A stretch of DNA of 64,000 nt, from assembly GCF_001949145.1 (NCBI RefSeq), contig NW_019091369.1, positions 1,729,807 through 1,793,806 on the forward strand, written 5' to 3'. The notes beneath the pieces are model-generated. The model saw only the letters and a program-made list of their open reading frames with translations. It ran no database searches and was not told the DNA's origin. This document shows, piece by piece, positions 37,423-49,380 of this stretch. The position numbers and the translations under genes are program-made. The DNA comes from Acanthaster planci (Eukaryota > Echinodermata > Asteroidea > Valvatida > Acanthasteridae). Position 1 is the stretch's first letter. Each line of letters opens with the position of its first letter.

Positions 37423-38082
37423 GTTGTTTACTTCTGTCCGGACAAAGACTGAATAAAACGAGCGCACAATATACCTTTGAACAAACCGAGCTTGGGGGAC
37501 CCCGTATCAGCCTATGCTTACACCAAAGCATACATCTGAACAAGGTGGTTGCTTTTTTCTCGCCAAAGCTTCCATTTCTTTTCTACCCAGTACCAAACAA
37601 AGCAGTACAATTGCCCGAATTTGACTCTGCTTCGAGTCCCTTTGCTTGCTCGATCGAGGATACGTTTTGGAAAAATTCGTTTTGTCTCACTTGGTAAAGA
37701 GTGATTCCTGGTGCTCTTTGAAAACTGTCCGTAAAGGACAGCTTATAAGTTATGGCTCAACATTATACATGTATATCAATGACAAAGTTGTGCCCGATGA
37801 TAGATGCTTGTTTCGTGTGGTTTCAAAGTTCACCGAGGTATAACATCTGCGGCTGTTTTGAATCTAACACAGAGATACCGGTACGATATTGGACCGTCAA
37901 GGGCCCAAATGACCCCCACCTACATCGGGGAGTATCGAAATGCTATCAACCCCGTTGCAGCAGGCAGAGAGGCCAGGGCTTTTTGCTCTGAGTTCAAATA
38001 AGATTTCCCTGTGGAGCAAAAGAACTGCCCTGCAAGATGGCTACCAAGAGTCATAACAATAGACTAACCCGATTAGACGCCC

Positions 38083-38239
38083 TAACTGCGGTGGCACCTC
38101 ATTGACACGCACATTCTTCAGCTTGACGCGCGCGTGCGTTTGGCAAATCACGACACCCCATTGGTCGGAGAGGCATGTAACGCGCGCGTACCACCTGTCC
38201 ACGAGCGTTATGCCACCACAGTAATGGCTTCTCATTCTG
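38083..38239. mobile_element. Repeat family R copy 1 (157 bp)
   Basis: Starts TAACTGCGGTGGCAC and ends near GCCACCACAGTAATGGCTTC; those ends are inverted repeats of about 15 bp. An equally long copy with five differences lies at 57764-57920, and a third, reversed and interrupted, at 59099-59445. Internally it is CpG-rich (GACGCGCGCGTGCG, TAACGCGCGCGTACC). Non-coding; a recently mobile MITE is likely. Confidence 0.75.
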
Positions 38240-38258
38240 GTAGTCGAATTACACTATA

Positions 38259-38435
38259 CGGGCGATTTACAACAGTGCACCTGCAAGAGTTTGCAACGCG
38301 TTGGCCAATCTCAATACACGAAATCTGTCAACCCGGTCGACTCTTTCCAAACGCGCATTGGGTCGACAGATTTCGCGCGTTGTGATTAGCCAACGCGTTG
38401 CAAACTCTCGGAGGCGCACTCTTGTTAAACGCCCG
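38259..38435. mobile_element. MITE family E1, long palindromic copy
   Basis: 177 bp, almost self-complementary end to end: CGGGCGATTTACAACAGTGC at the left matches GCGCACTCTTGTTAAACGCCCG at the right, and GCAACGCGTTGGCCAAT matches ATTAGCCAACGCGTTGC inside. Flanked by TA on both sides, consistent with a TA target-site duplication as for Tc1/mariner-type elements. Confidence 0.75.
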
Positions 38436-38998
38436 TACAGTATTCTTCAAAGATACAGTAGGTGAAACACCAACTTTTGGACCACTTAACAAATCTAAGG
38501 ATTGCATTTCTTACAACCAAATAAATTTCATTAATTTCTCCCCTTTATAAGGTACATCCATTGCACGTACAACACTCTAGTGACATAAACTGGTAGAATG
38601 CCTTTAATATTGTTTATTAGAATACAAAGTATGAATCCATTTCTAACACTGATCATGAACGATAAGAGGGGCCTTAAGCGCCGCGTTCGGGCTCCTGGCA
38701 ATGATATTGTGCTCAAAGGACTACACCAACACTTTTCACCGGTGTTAACAATTTTGGTGCTAGTTGGTGTTGCTTTTAGTACCCTCCAGTGCACTGTAAC
38801 ACTTATAGATGTACAAAGTAATACCAGCAGTGTTAAAGTAACACCCTGTGGTGCGGTCATCTGATAATACCAAAATGTGTTAATTTAAAACCAGAGTTAT
38901 TACAGTGTATTGTATGATGCGTATAGCTCACGCAGTACAGTACTTTTGATGTGACAAGTTTTCAAGACAGAGTGAAAGAAGCATGCATTTTTAGCCTG

Positions 38999-41116
38999 GT
39001 AAACTTGTACCAATCCATTTATTAATTTCACTTAATCTAGGCCTACTTGGCGCTATTTTTATTTTGGTAAATCGTTGCGCACGCAAGCAACGTAACACTG
39101 ATCATGAATAATTTACAATCTGCCCAACAATTAAAACTCAATACAAAAGACCAAGTTTTGGCCAAAGACTCCGGTGTCAATGGTGACTGTTGTAGATAGC
39201 GCCGTCGCTAAATTCTTTTTTTAAAAAAATAGTTTTCTAGCTGGGTAAACGAGCTTTACACGCGCCGATGGGGCGCATATTTCCAAATGAGACTGACAAT
39301 GCTCAATCCACAGCAGATTTAACCACACTACTTTTAGCCCCTTACCACAACTGCAAAACGTCCGAGTATCCCGTAGACAAATGGATGCTATTGTGTAACG
39401 TTTTCCTTAAGGGCAAGGACGTTTGGCAAGCCTGATGTTTCCTATCTGCAATCAACTTTATAGGCACAATTATTGTAGACAGTATAAGGCCGCTAATTTC
39501 TACTGTCCTGAAGCATTGNCGACTTCAAAGCTGCAAGTTTGGTTGGCAAAATGCCGTCACCCATTTTGTTCGAAAATTTTTAATACTGACCTTATGCGAC
39601 GGGTCCTACACCAAAACGGCGCAAACTTCGGGTTTTTTTTATCAGGGCACTCACAATCGTTGTTGTCTGACCGGGACAAAACACTCTCGACTTTGTCCGT
39701 CCTTTTTCTTTGAAAACTTTACGTTCAAAGGAGTTTCTTGGTCAGCACGCGATCTTTCCAGGTTACGCTTCGACCTATTTAAGCCGATTTTATACTTTTG
39801 GCAGGTGAACGGGGAAGAACGAAGATTTCTGTCAGTTCTTTCTTTTTTGGAAGTTGGGGCTTTGAGGGATACATTCCAAAGTAGGGCACTTGCTTGTGTT
39901 AGGTTTTCAAAGGTTTTTTATTTTCGAAAACAGACAGTTCGTTGTTCGAAGATTGATGTTTGGCGCAGTCCGGACAGGAATGCGTTCAGCCGAGAGCTAG
40001 CCGAAAGGTACAATGCGGCGCTGCTTATACTTTCTTTGGTACAGAGTTCCGCTGGCTGGCAACGTACAAAATAAAGAGTGTATTTCTCATAACCATGTTT
40101 CAGCAGTCTAGGCTATTTCGTGCATTTGATTTATGGCTCTGGAAATATTCAACCCCCCCCCCAAAAAAAAACGGGAGAGGCTACAGAACAATGCAAACTT
40201 TTTCGGTTCTCCCTCTCACGACATCCTGACCGCTGGAATGAGCCAGTTTGGTATTCCAACCCCTCAACCAAATACGCGACAATGAGTCCCGTCGACTATA
40301 TTTCTACGAGTTAAATGAGTTTAACCTTCTCACTGCAGTCTCGCATGTTCGACACATCACTCACGCCCCCAATCGAACGCACCCATCGGTTCCGTGGTCG
40401 TTCTAAAACAGTGAACGAGGTCTGACCTATCACTGAGCGCGGACAGTACGCCAACTCGTTCACGTGGTTTGTTCTCCAATCAATTATTGCTATACCGAGC
40501 TTGACCATTCTTCGCATGCAAACGTGATCATCTACAGTCTCCCAGTCGCGACCACAAAGGTCAACCCGACACTATACATAAAGTCGGATGAATTCCATCT
40601 TTGGTTTTCATATGAGGCAAACTTGTGTCGCGCAATATTCCATTATCATGAAATCAAAAATTAGAAGAAAAAAATCACACACAGCGTTTGTATTAGATTC
40701 ACTTTTATTCAGAGTAACCCGAGTGTTAAAAACAGTTTTTGACAGAATGTAATCTTAATTAAACATCTATAGGCTAACAGTACAATGTGCCAAGGGAGGT
40801 TGGGAGGATATTTTCTAAGGAATGGATGATGTGATCAAACAAAACATGAGGCATCATCATCTCATTTGATTATAACTGACAAAACTATTGGGTTGCTTTG
40901 ACTCTATCCAGGAGTCGGGAACTTCAACAAGTCAAGTGTGGTGGGGATTTTAAAAAAAAGTTGAAAACCTTATGCAAATCAGTTGGAGCTAATGTCAATT
41001 GTTGCAAATGCGTCAAAAGAATAGTTTGCATTCTTTCTACAGCATTGGACTTATCCGGTCTCTTCGATACGAATGTCACCAACGTTACTGTGTGCTTTCG
41101 TTGTTTAAAGGTTTAA
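38999..41116. repeat. Segmental duplication, copy 2
   Basis: Homologous to 32231-34371 over its full length with substitutions and small indels; no MITE at the position corresponding to 34016. An undetermined base at 39519 occupies the same homologous position as the one at 32843. Peptide gene C follows to the right, as gene A follows copy 1. Confidence 0.8.
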
Positions 41117-42397
41117 CCCTCAAAGAGCCGGGGGCAGAATCCGCCCCCCCCCCGTTGATTTTTGCTTATGCATATTACTGTATACAGCTCACAGCATCTC
41201 TGGTTTCATTTCTTCTGAATATGTACAATCCATACAGCATCTTTGATGTGAAAAATGCAATAAAATCGCCCGACAATCGAAAGAAGGTAAAAAGTTGGTA
41301 TCATGAATAATTAATGAGTCATAATTATGCAGAGACATAATTAATTTACATATAATTTCACACAGATGATAAGTATGTCTGCCTCTATGGCACTGCTAAA
41401 TTTCATTAAAATACATCATCCGATGACTTTGTCGGGGCGTCGTAAACTGGAGATAGGTTTTTAGGTATTGGTTTGCACACGCCGCTGTAAGCTCGGGACG
41501 TTCGTCGCTAGCAATAGTAGCCTCTTGGACATTTTTTGGTAGGGCTGTAAGTGTCCCCTTCATTAAGGAGGAAAATAGAAGAAATTAGAGCTGAAGTATC
41601 GAGGGGGGGGTAAACACGTCAGGTCAACATTTCAATTGCGCACGCGCACAAAAATGTCGGAGGGTACACGGGACTAAAGCAAAGTTCTCGTTTCGTAGTA
41701 AGTCACCAATTCAGAAACTGCGAACTGCCCGTTCTTAACGTGGCTTTGGTGTTCAAACTTCTGTGCGACACTTTCACTTTCATCTGGCCTATCTGGAGCA
41801 TGGCGGACACAGGAGGGCGCTATTTGGGTGGGTAAATTTCACTGACATATAAATACATAGACAGACATTTAAGACAACGGCGGGGAACCGTAGCCGAGAC
41901 GGCACCCGACTGAATCCAAAAGTGTGGGCAAAGTCCCCCCTCGGTATAGGGAATTTACACACACAATTGAAGAATTCCAGCTATAAAACGCTATGAAGCC
42001 ATTTTCCGGTTGTGGAAAAAAACCCTTTGTTTACTTAATCTGGCCCATGCAGATGCGAAACAGTGCGGTTGCAACATTTGAGAAGAAGAGATAACGGTAC
42101 AAAAGAGTAAAAACGGGAGTGCCTTTCATATAGATCATAATGTAAACAAATATATGCAATCTAAGTGCGTCACGCGGATTTTGCACTGAACGCGCTGCCA
42201 ATCATCGTTTCGCCCACTGCTTGCCCACGCTTTTTAAAGTCACGGTTATGCGGTTATGGTGGCTTGGGTGTTTATATGGCTGCGGTAAATTTGGAGAAAC
42301 TGACAAAAGCTTCCGCTCAGACAAAGTAGCGCCCTCCTGTTGTGTCACCCACGGTCCTGATGGGTCATGCTGAGCGAATCAAAATGCAGAATTTGGA

Positions 42398-43061
42398 TTA
42401 GGGCGTGACCACCCCGTGCACACAGACTTCTTTGCACCTATCAGCTCCGACACTCTTGCGCCGAACTAAAAAATAAATCACCAAATTGAGTTTTGCTCAT
42501 GCCCAGTCGAAACTGGCTGTGGTGTTGTAGAGAAAATGCATCCATTAAGATGGCACTAAGGAGACATTATAACATTTCATCACTTGTGACCTAAAAGGAA
42601 ATCTTACCACGCTCCTCGAGTGCCAGGTTCTCCTCCAGTAATTCACGCAGCTCTACCAGAAGCTGATCCACCGTAGATCTCTCTAGAGGGATTAGATGAG
42701 ATTGGATGTTCATTCAAAATAAGCAAGAAAACCAAACTCTGGCTTAGAATTTTGTTTAAGTACGCAACTTAATTGGGACTAACTCTAGCTTAAAAAAAAA
42801 GATGTAAGTTGAAACACTGCACAGACACTGACTGGAGTCGACAAAAACAATAAATCATTCTAACTTCAACAAAATCCCATGGATCATGAAGTCTGCTACA
42901 ACGAGAAGCCCTGGCGCTCATCGTTTGCTCTGCGGTATCTCGTTTTTGCTGTTCTGTTGTTCTTGGAAACTGGTTTGCTTCTCAATCCTACCTTTGGGAA
43001 TTGACACGGCAATGGCACAGCTGAGGCAAATAGCCAGAATCAGATAGGTGTAACCCTTCAT
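42398..43061 (-). CDS. Small secreted peptide precursor C (3 coding exons)
   Basis: Exons 42992-43061, 42608-42682 and 42398-42465 join in phase 1 to 70 codons ending TAA. Exon 1 is again exactly 70 coding nt and a signal peptide (MKGYTYLILAICL...), sharing MKGY and the LIL-C core with gene A; an intron just before the ATG (about 43081-43374) is also present. Exon 2 encodes a strongly amphipathic acidic helix (DQLLVELRELLEENLALEER). The last exon, after a good acceptor (TTTATTTTTTAG), begins VRRK, a probable tribasic processing site, and then an 18-residue peptide with two cysteines (C-x3-C) ending in TP. Its terminal exon is unrelated to that of gene A. A peptide hormone or defence-peptide precursor is plausible; no named family is recognised. 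The terminal exon is the least certain part. Confidence 0.55.
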
Positions 43062-46000
43062 TTTCGCTTCCGTGCTCCTGCTGAAAAATGGAGGAAAGCT
43101 GCTAAAACAAATGAAGGAAAGTGGCTTTCTTGACAGGCTGCGGACATGTCGACACCGTGTGCGTTGTGAACACAAAGACAACTATAGTCTAAAAGTTTCA
43201 ACTTCAACCCTTTTCAAAAAGAGAAATGGCCGGTAAAAATTCACACTGATTCGCAAGTTGATTATAAAAATTTAGAAGCTCATAAAAAACTGAGGTAAGG
43301 CTACACACGCAATCTGGGTATTATATTATTTCTCAATTGTTTGATTTCTTCAGAAAAAAGCCCCTGTGGGTTACTTGCCTTATCTCGCTGTCAAGTTGCA
43401 GTTCGACTGGATTTGTGCTTTGTACTCCGTTGATGTGTTCAGTGTGGATGCTCGAACGGTATTCTCAGACTGGATTCCACTGACAGAACACCGATTCATT
43501 CTCTTAACAAAGCCAAACTGGAAAGGTATGCATACACACTAGGCAGCCCACGTATTGTGCCTCATATTTCGGGTGTTTATCGGAAAGGGACTCGATGCAT
43601 TAGCCTATTGTCCGATAAAAATAGGCTTTGAAGGTCACTCATCTGCTTTGAGCAGTCTCGTTTATTTTTTTGCCATGGGATACTTGCACATAGGCCTAGG
43701 AACTGCCCACAGTGACAGGTGCCTTTCAAAACGAGACATGGGGGTTATGTTTCTTATAAGCTTCCAAAGGTTTGTTTGCCTCGTTCAGTTCATGTTATGC
43801 ACAAGCAAAATGGCCTGTTTTAATCAAATCCCATGATGCTATGAGAATGACGAAAACGTTCATCGTAATGTCATGTCGGTGAAAGAAAGTTTGTGTCTGT
43901 TTGTCACGATTTCAACTGCGCAAGCGCATATAATCACTTGACTAATTCTAGGCCTGTACATGAGCGCGATTGCTTCTCCGTGAAGTTGTTCACTGCATGG
44001 CCTTCGTCTAGCTCGGATCTGTCCAGACTTTAAAAATTCTTCATTTTTTACCGAGCAAATCAGCCGTGACACAGACACAACACATCGCTTGGCTTTTATG
44101 CCGCCGGTTATGATTGAGTGCCTCGTTCGCACAACCTCGCGGAGCGTGACGATTTACGACTCTCGACCCGAAGCGCCACGTTGGGGCTCTTGGCAATGAT
44201 ATTGTGCTTGTTGTTGACTGGCAAAGAATGGAGCTAATTCATCGCCCGTCCTGGTAAAATGGCAAAATGTGCCCCAGGATCGACGTATATTTCGTTCACA
44301 GCTTGACCTACACAGCATTGTGCCCAGTATGGTTTCAGAGCTCCTGTGATCCTTGATCTTGCGGCGGTTGTGGTTGCAACACAGCGACACTATACTGACT
44401 GGGCCATCACTGGCCCAGGTGAGGCCTACATCTCGACATCGAAAAGTACACCATTGCCTTTGTAGTAGATAGTGGGTTTATCTGCAACTTCTATGTACGA
44501 TCTTGCTACACGCCATGTTGGTTCTGACCATCCCCAAGCGGAGGTGAACGCACGAAGCCTAGCGGAGGTCCACGAAACATGAAAACCCAAACATCCCGCT
44601 TAGAGATTCATATTAAATCTCAGGCCAAGTTAGGAGATTAAAAACCTCATGAATCGATACATCATCGATGCAAACTAATACATGACATTGTATAAGGGAC
44701 ATGCAATCAAACAAATATTTCTATTTTCTAAGTTTTTGAATCTCTTTCAAGAAACTATGCCGTGAAACTTAAATACGACACTTAATTAATACCTTCACCG
44801 GCCGGCTGGGCACTTGCCAAACGACTGGACTTACACTTTGTATGGTTTGGATACTTAAACCTGTATTCTGGACTTCACTTTAAGCTTTAATTTTGTATCA
44901 CTTGAGGTAATTCTGGCATACTGTGCACCCATCAGTTTTAATATGACCGATTCTTGGGAAACAATCTAAAAAAAAGAAGTTATTTGATGTTTGACTCCTT
45001 CACTTGCCACACAGGGTACTGCCTAAACTACATAGCTTGTTTGCCACGCAATCCCATTATCTAATGAAAATGTAGAGATGTTTGTCACAGGAGCATGCCA
45101 GTGACGGAAAATTAATGAGAGTTTCCAGCGAAGTGCGTTCTCAACAGCCTCAGTGTGGAGCGCAATGCACAAGAGGCAACAGGAGTCCTGTTGGTTGCAT
45201 GGTAATTAGGACTATGAACTGCTGCCGGCAAACACAGCTCTGAGGCACGGGACCGGGAACCAGACAAGCTTAGCAGTTAACCGTCGCATATTTTTCAGAA
45301 TAATGTGGCACGTACTATACTATGAGAAAAATACCTAAAAAGACTTTCAAAGCTCAGGCCATCGTTGGTCATTCTTTCCTACAATGTCGTAAACAAAGCC
45401 ATCTTGTGACCCCTAAAGGAAGGTGACCCTTAAAAAGCAGTCGAGAATTAAGCCCCCCGCCATTTGGAAATATTGATGCCTACACTTCTCGAAAAATGGA
45501 CCGTTCCCAGGCACCAATTTCTTCCAAATCTCACTCAGACGCGAGCTGGTATTCTCTTTGCCCGCCTTAATCTGTCTTTCCTACAAATCTTCAAGTTCAT
45601 GGGTTCTTCAAGCAGTTTTCCGCCTGTTTATTGGCCTGCAACCAGGGGTGTTGTGAGAGTAGCGACAGCTTCAAGTTCAAACTTTGAAAACAAAATGGCC
45701 GTTCATAATGTGTGCAGTAGAACGTGCAGTGCAGCAGTAATGTTTCTATTTGTCCAGGTGAACTGGCGCATACACCTACAAAGTTCGCTTCCAACAACGG
45801 CGACACTAATGTCGCAACTCTTTCGACAAACGGCTCCGGTGGTTGCTAACGCACGCTGACCAACATTAAACCTCACGGTTTCCGGCAAAGATCGGTGACC
45901 CTTTAACGATTTCATCAAGCTCATTTTGGCAAACACTGATAACCAACTCCTGTCAACACCCAATTTGCTGCCTGTCCAATGACCCTAGAAAACTAATCAA

Positions 46001-48318
46001 CTTGGACCCGGATCTTAATTTTTTTTATCACCGGGGGAAATTTCAAATTTGAATGAAAACTCCTTTCTTTCCCATGTCTCAATTTTCCTTCGAATTCAAT
46101 CCACGATCCAAAACCAATCTTAGCTATACGCTTGAAGGCCATTCCCAAATCCAATATTAAAGCCATTTTTCAAATTTGCTCCCTGTGCTTGAATTTCACC
46201 CCCGCCGGTACGGGATGCACAATAAAGAATTAGAAAGGGCGGGACAAGAACCGAGTAACAAGGGGAAACGAAAATTGATACGAAAGTTAACAAGGTTGAA
46301 TTTCTTTCCTCGTTTATGGGATTATTGGAAAAGCTTGGAGAAATGCTGGAGAAAATGTCGACGAAAGATTAACGATATAGTTTTGGCGACAATATTATGC
46401 CACTATATTCCGCGTGTTTGAATATAAGCCGATCGTGTCCAAATAAAAGCGTTTCCATAGTGTTTAACAGGAGAAACATTCCTGAATTTGGCATGGCTAA
46501 AAAAACCACAAAGGTAGGAGACCACTCAGCTTGCGGCCGACTGCGGACTGCTTGGAGGTTTCACTGATTTACGCGGAACAACTCATTCCGATGTTGTGCC
46601 GAAACGCTTTACATGCGACTGTATTGTACTAAATCAGTCAAATGAGGGCGGTATTCGGGCCAGCCGGCAAAATGCGTCTTGTTCAATTTTTATACAGTCT
46701 CCTGCCATTCAGTATTTTTATTTCAGCATTGTTCGTCATTTTACTCATTCATACTTACATATTAATTGACACGTAAAACGTTGGTATTTTTCCTAGAATT
46801 TCTCTTTTTAAAATTTGCTTTTTGCCAATTTACTTTGAGTTTAACGTCAGTTTTAACTCTTCCTCTGTTATCAAAGTAAGCATTTTTAACAATTATTTAT
46901 AGCAACCACAACCTACCTATTAATACTTCCCAATTAATATTTCAAAATGCATGTATTTTCCAACGAAATAATCTCTTACAGTGATCTAGAAGTTTCGACG
47001 AGAAAGTATATACATGTACATGTTATTCCAAAGTAGTAAACGAGGTCTTCATCTGAAGAGACAGTGAGCTGCGATTCCCAATTACTTGCTTTCATGGTGC
47101 TTGCTAGCTGGTGGTACAAAAAGTCCCCAACTCTGTACAGTCGTATCGATGGCACTGGATAACTTGAATCTAGCATATTTCTGCAGCTACCTTGTACATG
47201 CAAGCCCACTTCGACTTGACTGTGAGATTATGAAGACAGCGTGCGCGCTCCCTACGGTCCACCGAGGGTGCCAACCCTATGCCTCTGTTAACGACTCGAG
47301 ATATAGTTACACCGTGGCATGTGAATGAAAAAAAGTTGTACACCTAGCTGAAGACGGGTGCACAATTAACGGCTATAGCCAAACCTGGATAACGGATGGA
47401 ATTCGTCTCACGGCTCAAAGCATCGGTGAAAACTTTGGTTCTTTTGTACCACGGAGCCATTAACAGCTCCAGGCTTGCACAATGGATACCGGTGGAGGGA
47501 AGGGCGTGGTTTGAGTCGGATCCGCAACCTCGCCCTCCGAACCAAAGAATTTCCACCTTTTCGTCGCTTCTCCTCAACATAACCTGTGACCATATACGGT
47601 TAACACCCAGGGCTATAATTCAACGCGAACACCATAGTACACATTTTGTCGTCCTTTACACTGCCCTGCCTGATGGACCGCATCCAGTCGCCATTTTGAG
47701 GCAGCATCGGCTCAAGGTGCCGTCAGTGATTAACCCCCAGGCTTTAAATAATCATTTCAATGTCTTTTCTTCTTTTAAACTCCTTGATTCCCCCCCTCCC
47801 TTGTCTAGTGTTGTGTTTCCTTCTTGTTTTTCTGGCGGGAGCTAAATAATTTCTACTGATGCGTTCCTCTGAGTGACTCAGTACAGAGGGGGTGAGCTTT
47901 TCTCGGGGCATTCATTTTTTTCTGACTGCCAATCATCTCGATATCAACCAATCATTGCACGACCCCTTCAGTCCGCTGTCGACCGACGCAGAAACGCAGC
48001 TGTCCGCGCAGCAAGCAAGCCCACGCCACGTGATAGGCGAAGCGTGGCGAGTCAATTCAAGATTCCCTACCACTCTCGAGTCACTTGCCCGCCCTATAGA
48101 GAAGACAAAAAAAACACACCAGCGCCCGCTACCGAGTGAGTGACCGCGTCACATACAAGGTAGTCGCCCGGAACTGCCACCAGCGATATTCGGGAACTTC
48201 TCACAAACGATCGCATCCGTCCCAGTGCAGTCCGAACAAAGGCCCACTAAAAGGATCCCCCTTCCCACGTGCCCGGTCTAGGAATACAAAGGACACCGCC
48301 TCGCAGACAACTACATTG
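43062..48318. other. Gene-poor stretch between peptide gene C and the receptor gene
   Basis: No protein family recognised on either strand. Frames of 131 codons (45464-45859), 149 codons (47396-47845) and 88 codons (47873-48139) show no domain, codon pattern or splice support. The 47470-47530 sequence (AATGGATACCGGTGGAGGG... GTGGTTTGAGTCGGATCC) resembles tRNA-derived repeat promoters loosely. AT-rich DNA covers about 46700-46980. Confidence 0.35.
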
Positions 48319-48606
48319 TATATATAAACCAGAGACATCGAACAGAATTTTCGCCATGTATCATCCAGTGACTGGAGGGGTACACGAGAAGATTGCTGCA
48401 TGACAGCGCGTGACGGGCAGCGACAACATTGACCTTCACGCGCCAAAAGTTTCGAATCTGTAGTTAATGATTACCCTCCAGTCGGCGCTGAACTTGGACT
48501 CTTCTGCTGTGGTGATTTGTCTTCTTCTAATCACCAGCGACGCAAACTAAGAGCTTTGCTGGGCTGGTGTAAGATCCCATCCACGACAAGTAAACATCAA
48601 ACCCGG
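48319..48606 (+). promoter_or_regulatory. Candidate TATA promoter and 5' UTR exon of the receptor gene
   Basis: TATATATAAA at 48319-48328 would place transcription start near 48350-48360. A good donor, CCCGG/GTAAGT, ends a possible non-coding first exon at 48606. The matching acceptor is TTCTCGTCTCTCTCATCCACAG, with the coding exon beginning at 49248. All elements are in the right order and spacing, but they are weak on their own. Confidence 0.35.
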
Positions 48607-49259
48607 GTAAGTACACCTAAGTATAATCTTTCCTGACAAGAGTGCCCTGTGTGCACATTGCGGGACGTGTGTAATCAACGTGGTTATCTTAAAAATGGAC
48701 CAAAGTTCAGGGCACGTTATTAGATGTGCTATAGCTGTCCAAACTCTTCTATTTGCATACGCTAAGCTTAATGGCCGGTGCAGCTTAGTACATTGTCACG
48801 GCACACCGAGCATGCCTTCTCGATGAACAATTGTTACATCATATGACTGCCCATCTGGACGCGGCCATATGCGACTGTCACCCTTTTGATGGCACACAGT
48901 TGTCTGATGGATTTGAAAAAAAAAAGAGTTCAAAGGAAAACGTTTATCCGTGAATACACCTTCTTCAGTAACACTGAGTTTGCCGGTCACCGACACCAGC
49001 GCCGGTACACATAATTGTCTTCGCAGCACGACTGGCTCACTATCAACTCAAAAGAGTGCGTGTAGCGGTGGCATCCAATTAATACGCTATCATCAATCGG
49101 GCATACCGCTGAGTCACTACAAACGTTAGCGTCAGATCATCACTGTAGATCAGGGACACTCATGGGAGAAAATGGATGGCTGAAGACTCGTAGTGGATGT
49201 GATGATTGAATGGCGATGTATACATTTCTCGTCTCTCTCATCCACAGGAGGCTACAGCG

Positions 49260-49313
49260 ATGACGCTGATGACATTGGCAGCAGGTTTTTCTCCCCTTGG
49301 GATCCGTTGGTAG
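49260..49313 (+). promoter_or_regulatory. Upstream ORF 1 in the receptor leader
   Basis: ATG at 49260 opens an 18-codon frame (MTLMTLAAG...) ending TAG at 49311-49313, in the same exon as and upstream of the main start at 49381. If translated it would lower main-frame initiation. Reading is direct; regulation is inferred. Confidence 0.4.
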
Positions 49314-49330
49314 GCTGTGGTGCAACGACG

Positions 49331-49375
49331 ATGACAGCTCACGTATTGCTTCTTCACCTACCACACCAGATCTGA
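49331..49375 (+). promoter_or_regulatory. Upstream ORF 2 in the receptor leader
   Basis: ATG at 49331 opens a 15-codon frame (MTAHVLLLHLPHQI) whose TGA at 49373-49375 stops five bases before the main ATG at 49381. Such close spacing does not favour efficient reinitiation, so leaky scanning past it would be needed. Confidence 0.4.
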
Positions 49376-49380
49376 CCAAG

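Larger units (their letters stand above)
37423..42397. other. Stretch between relic B and peptide gene C
   Basis: Holds family R repeat (38083-38239), the E1 palindrome (38259-38435), the second segmental duplication copy (38999-41116), and a C-run at 41147-41156. Between about 41120 and 42390 no exon or repeat family was recognised. Confidence 0.4.

Noticed and set aside
42040-42095. Cysteine-containing stretch considered as the terminal exon of peptide gene C
   Set aside because: No AG acceptor precedes it; the exon at 42398-42465 has a good acceptor, correct phase and a stop.
47396-47845. 149-codon frame
   Set aside because: The translation has the look of repeat-derived sequence (tRNA-like GTGGTTTGAGTCGG context) and no recognised domain.
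49297-49380. N-terminal extension of the receptor frame upstream of 49381
   Set aside because: The frame is open but has no ATG there; the ATG at 49381 has a good context and leads directly into a signal peptide.
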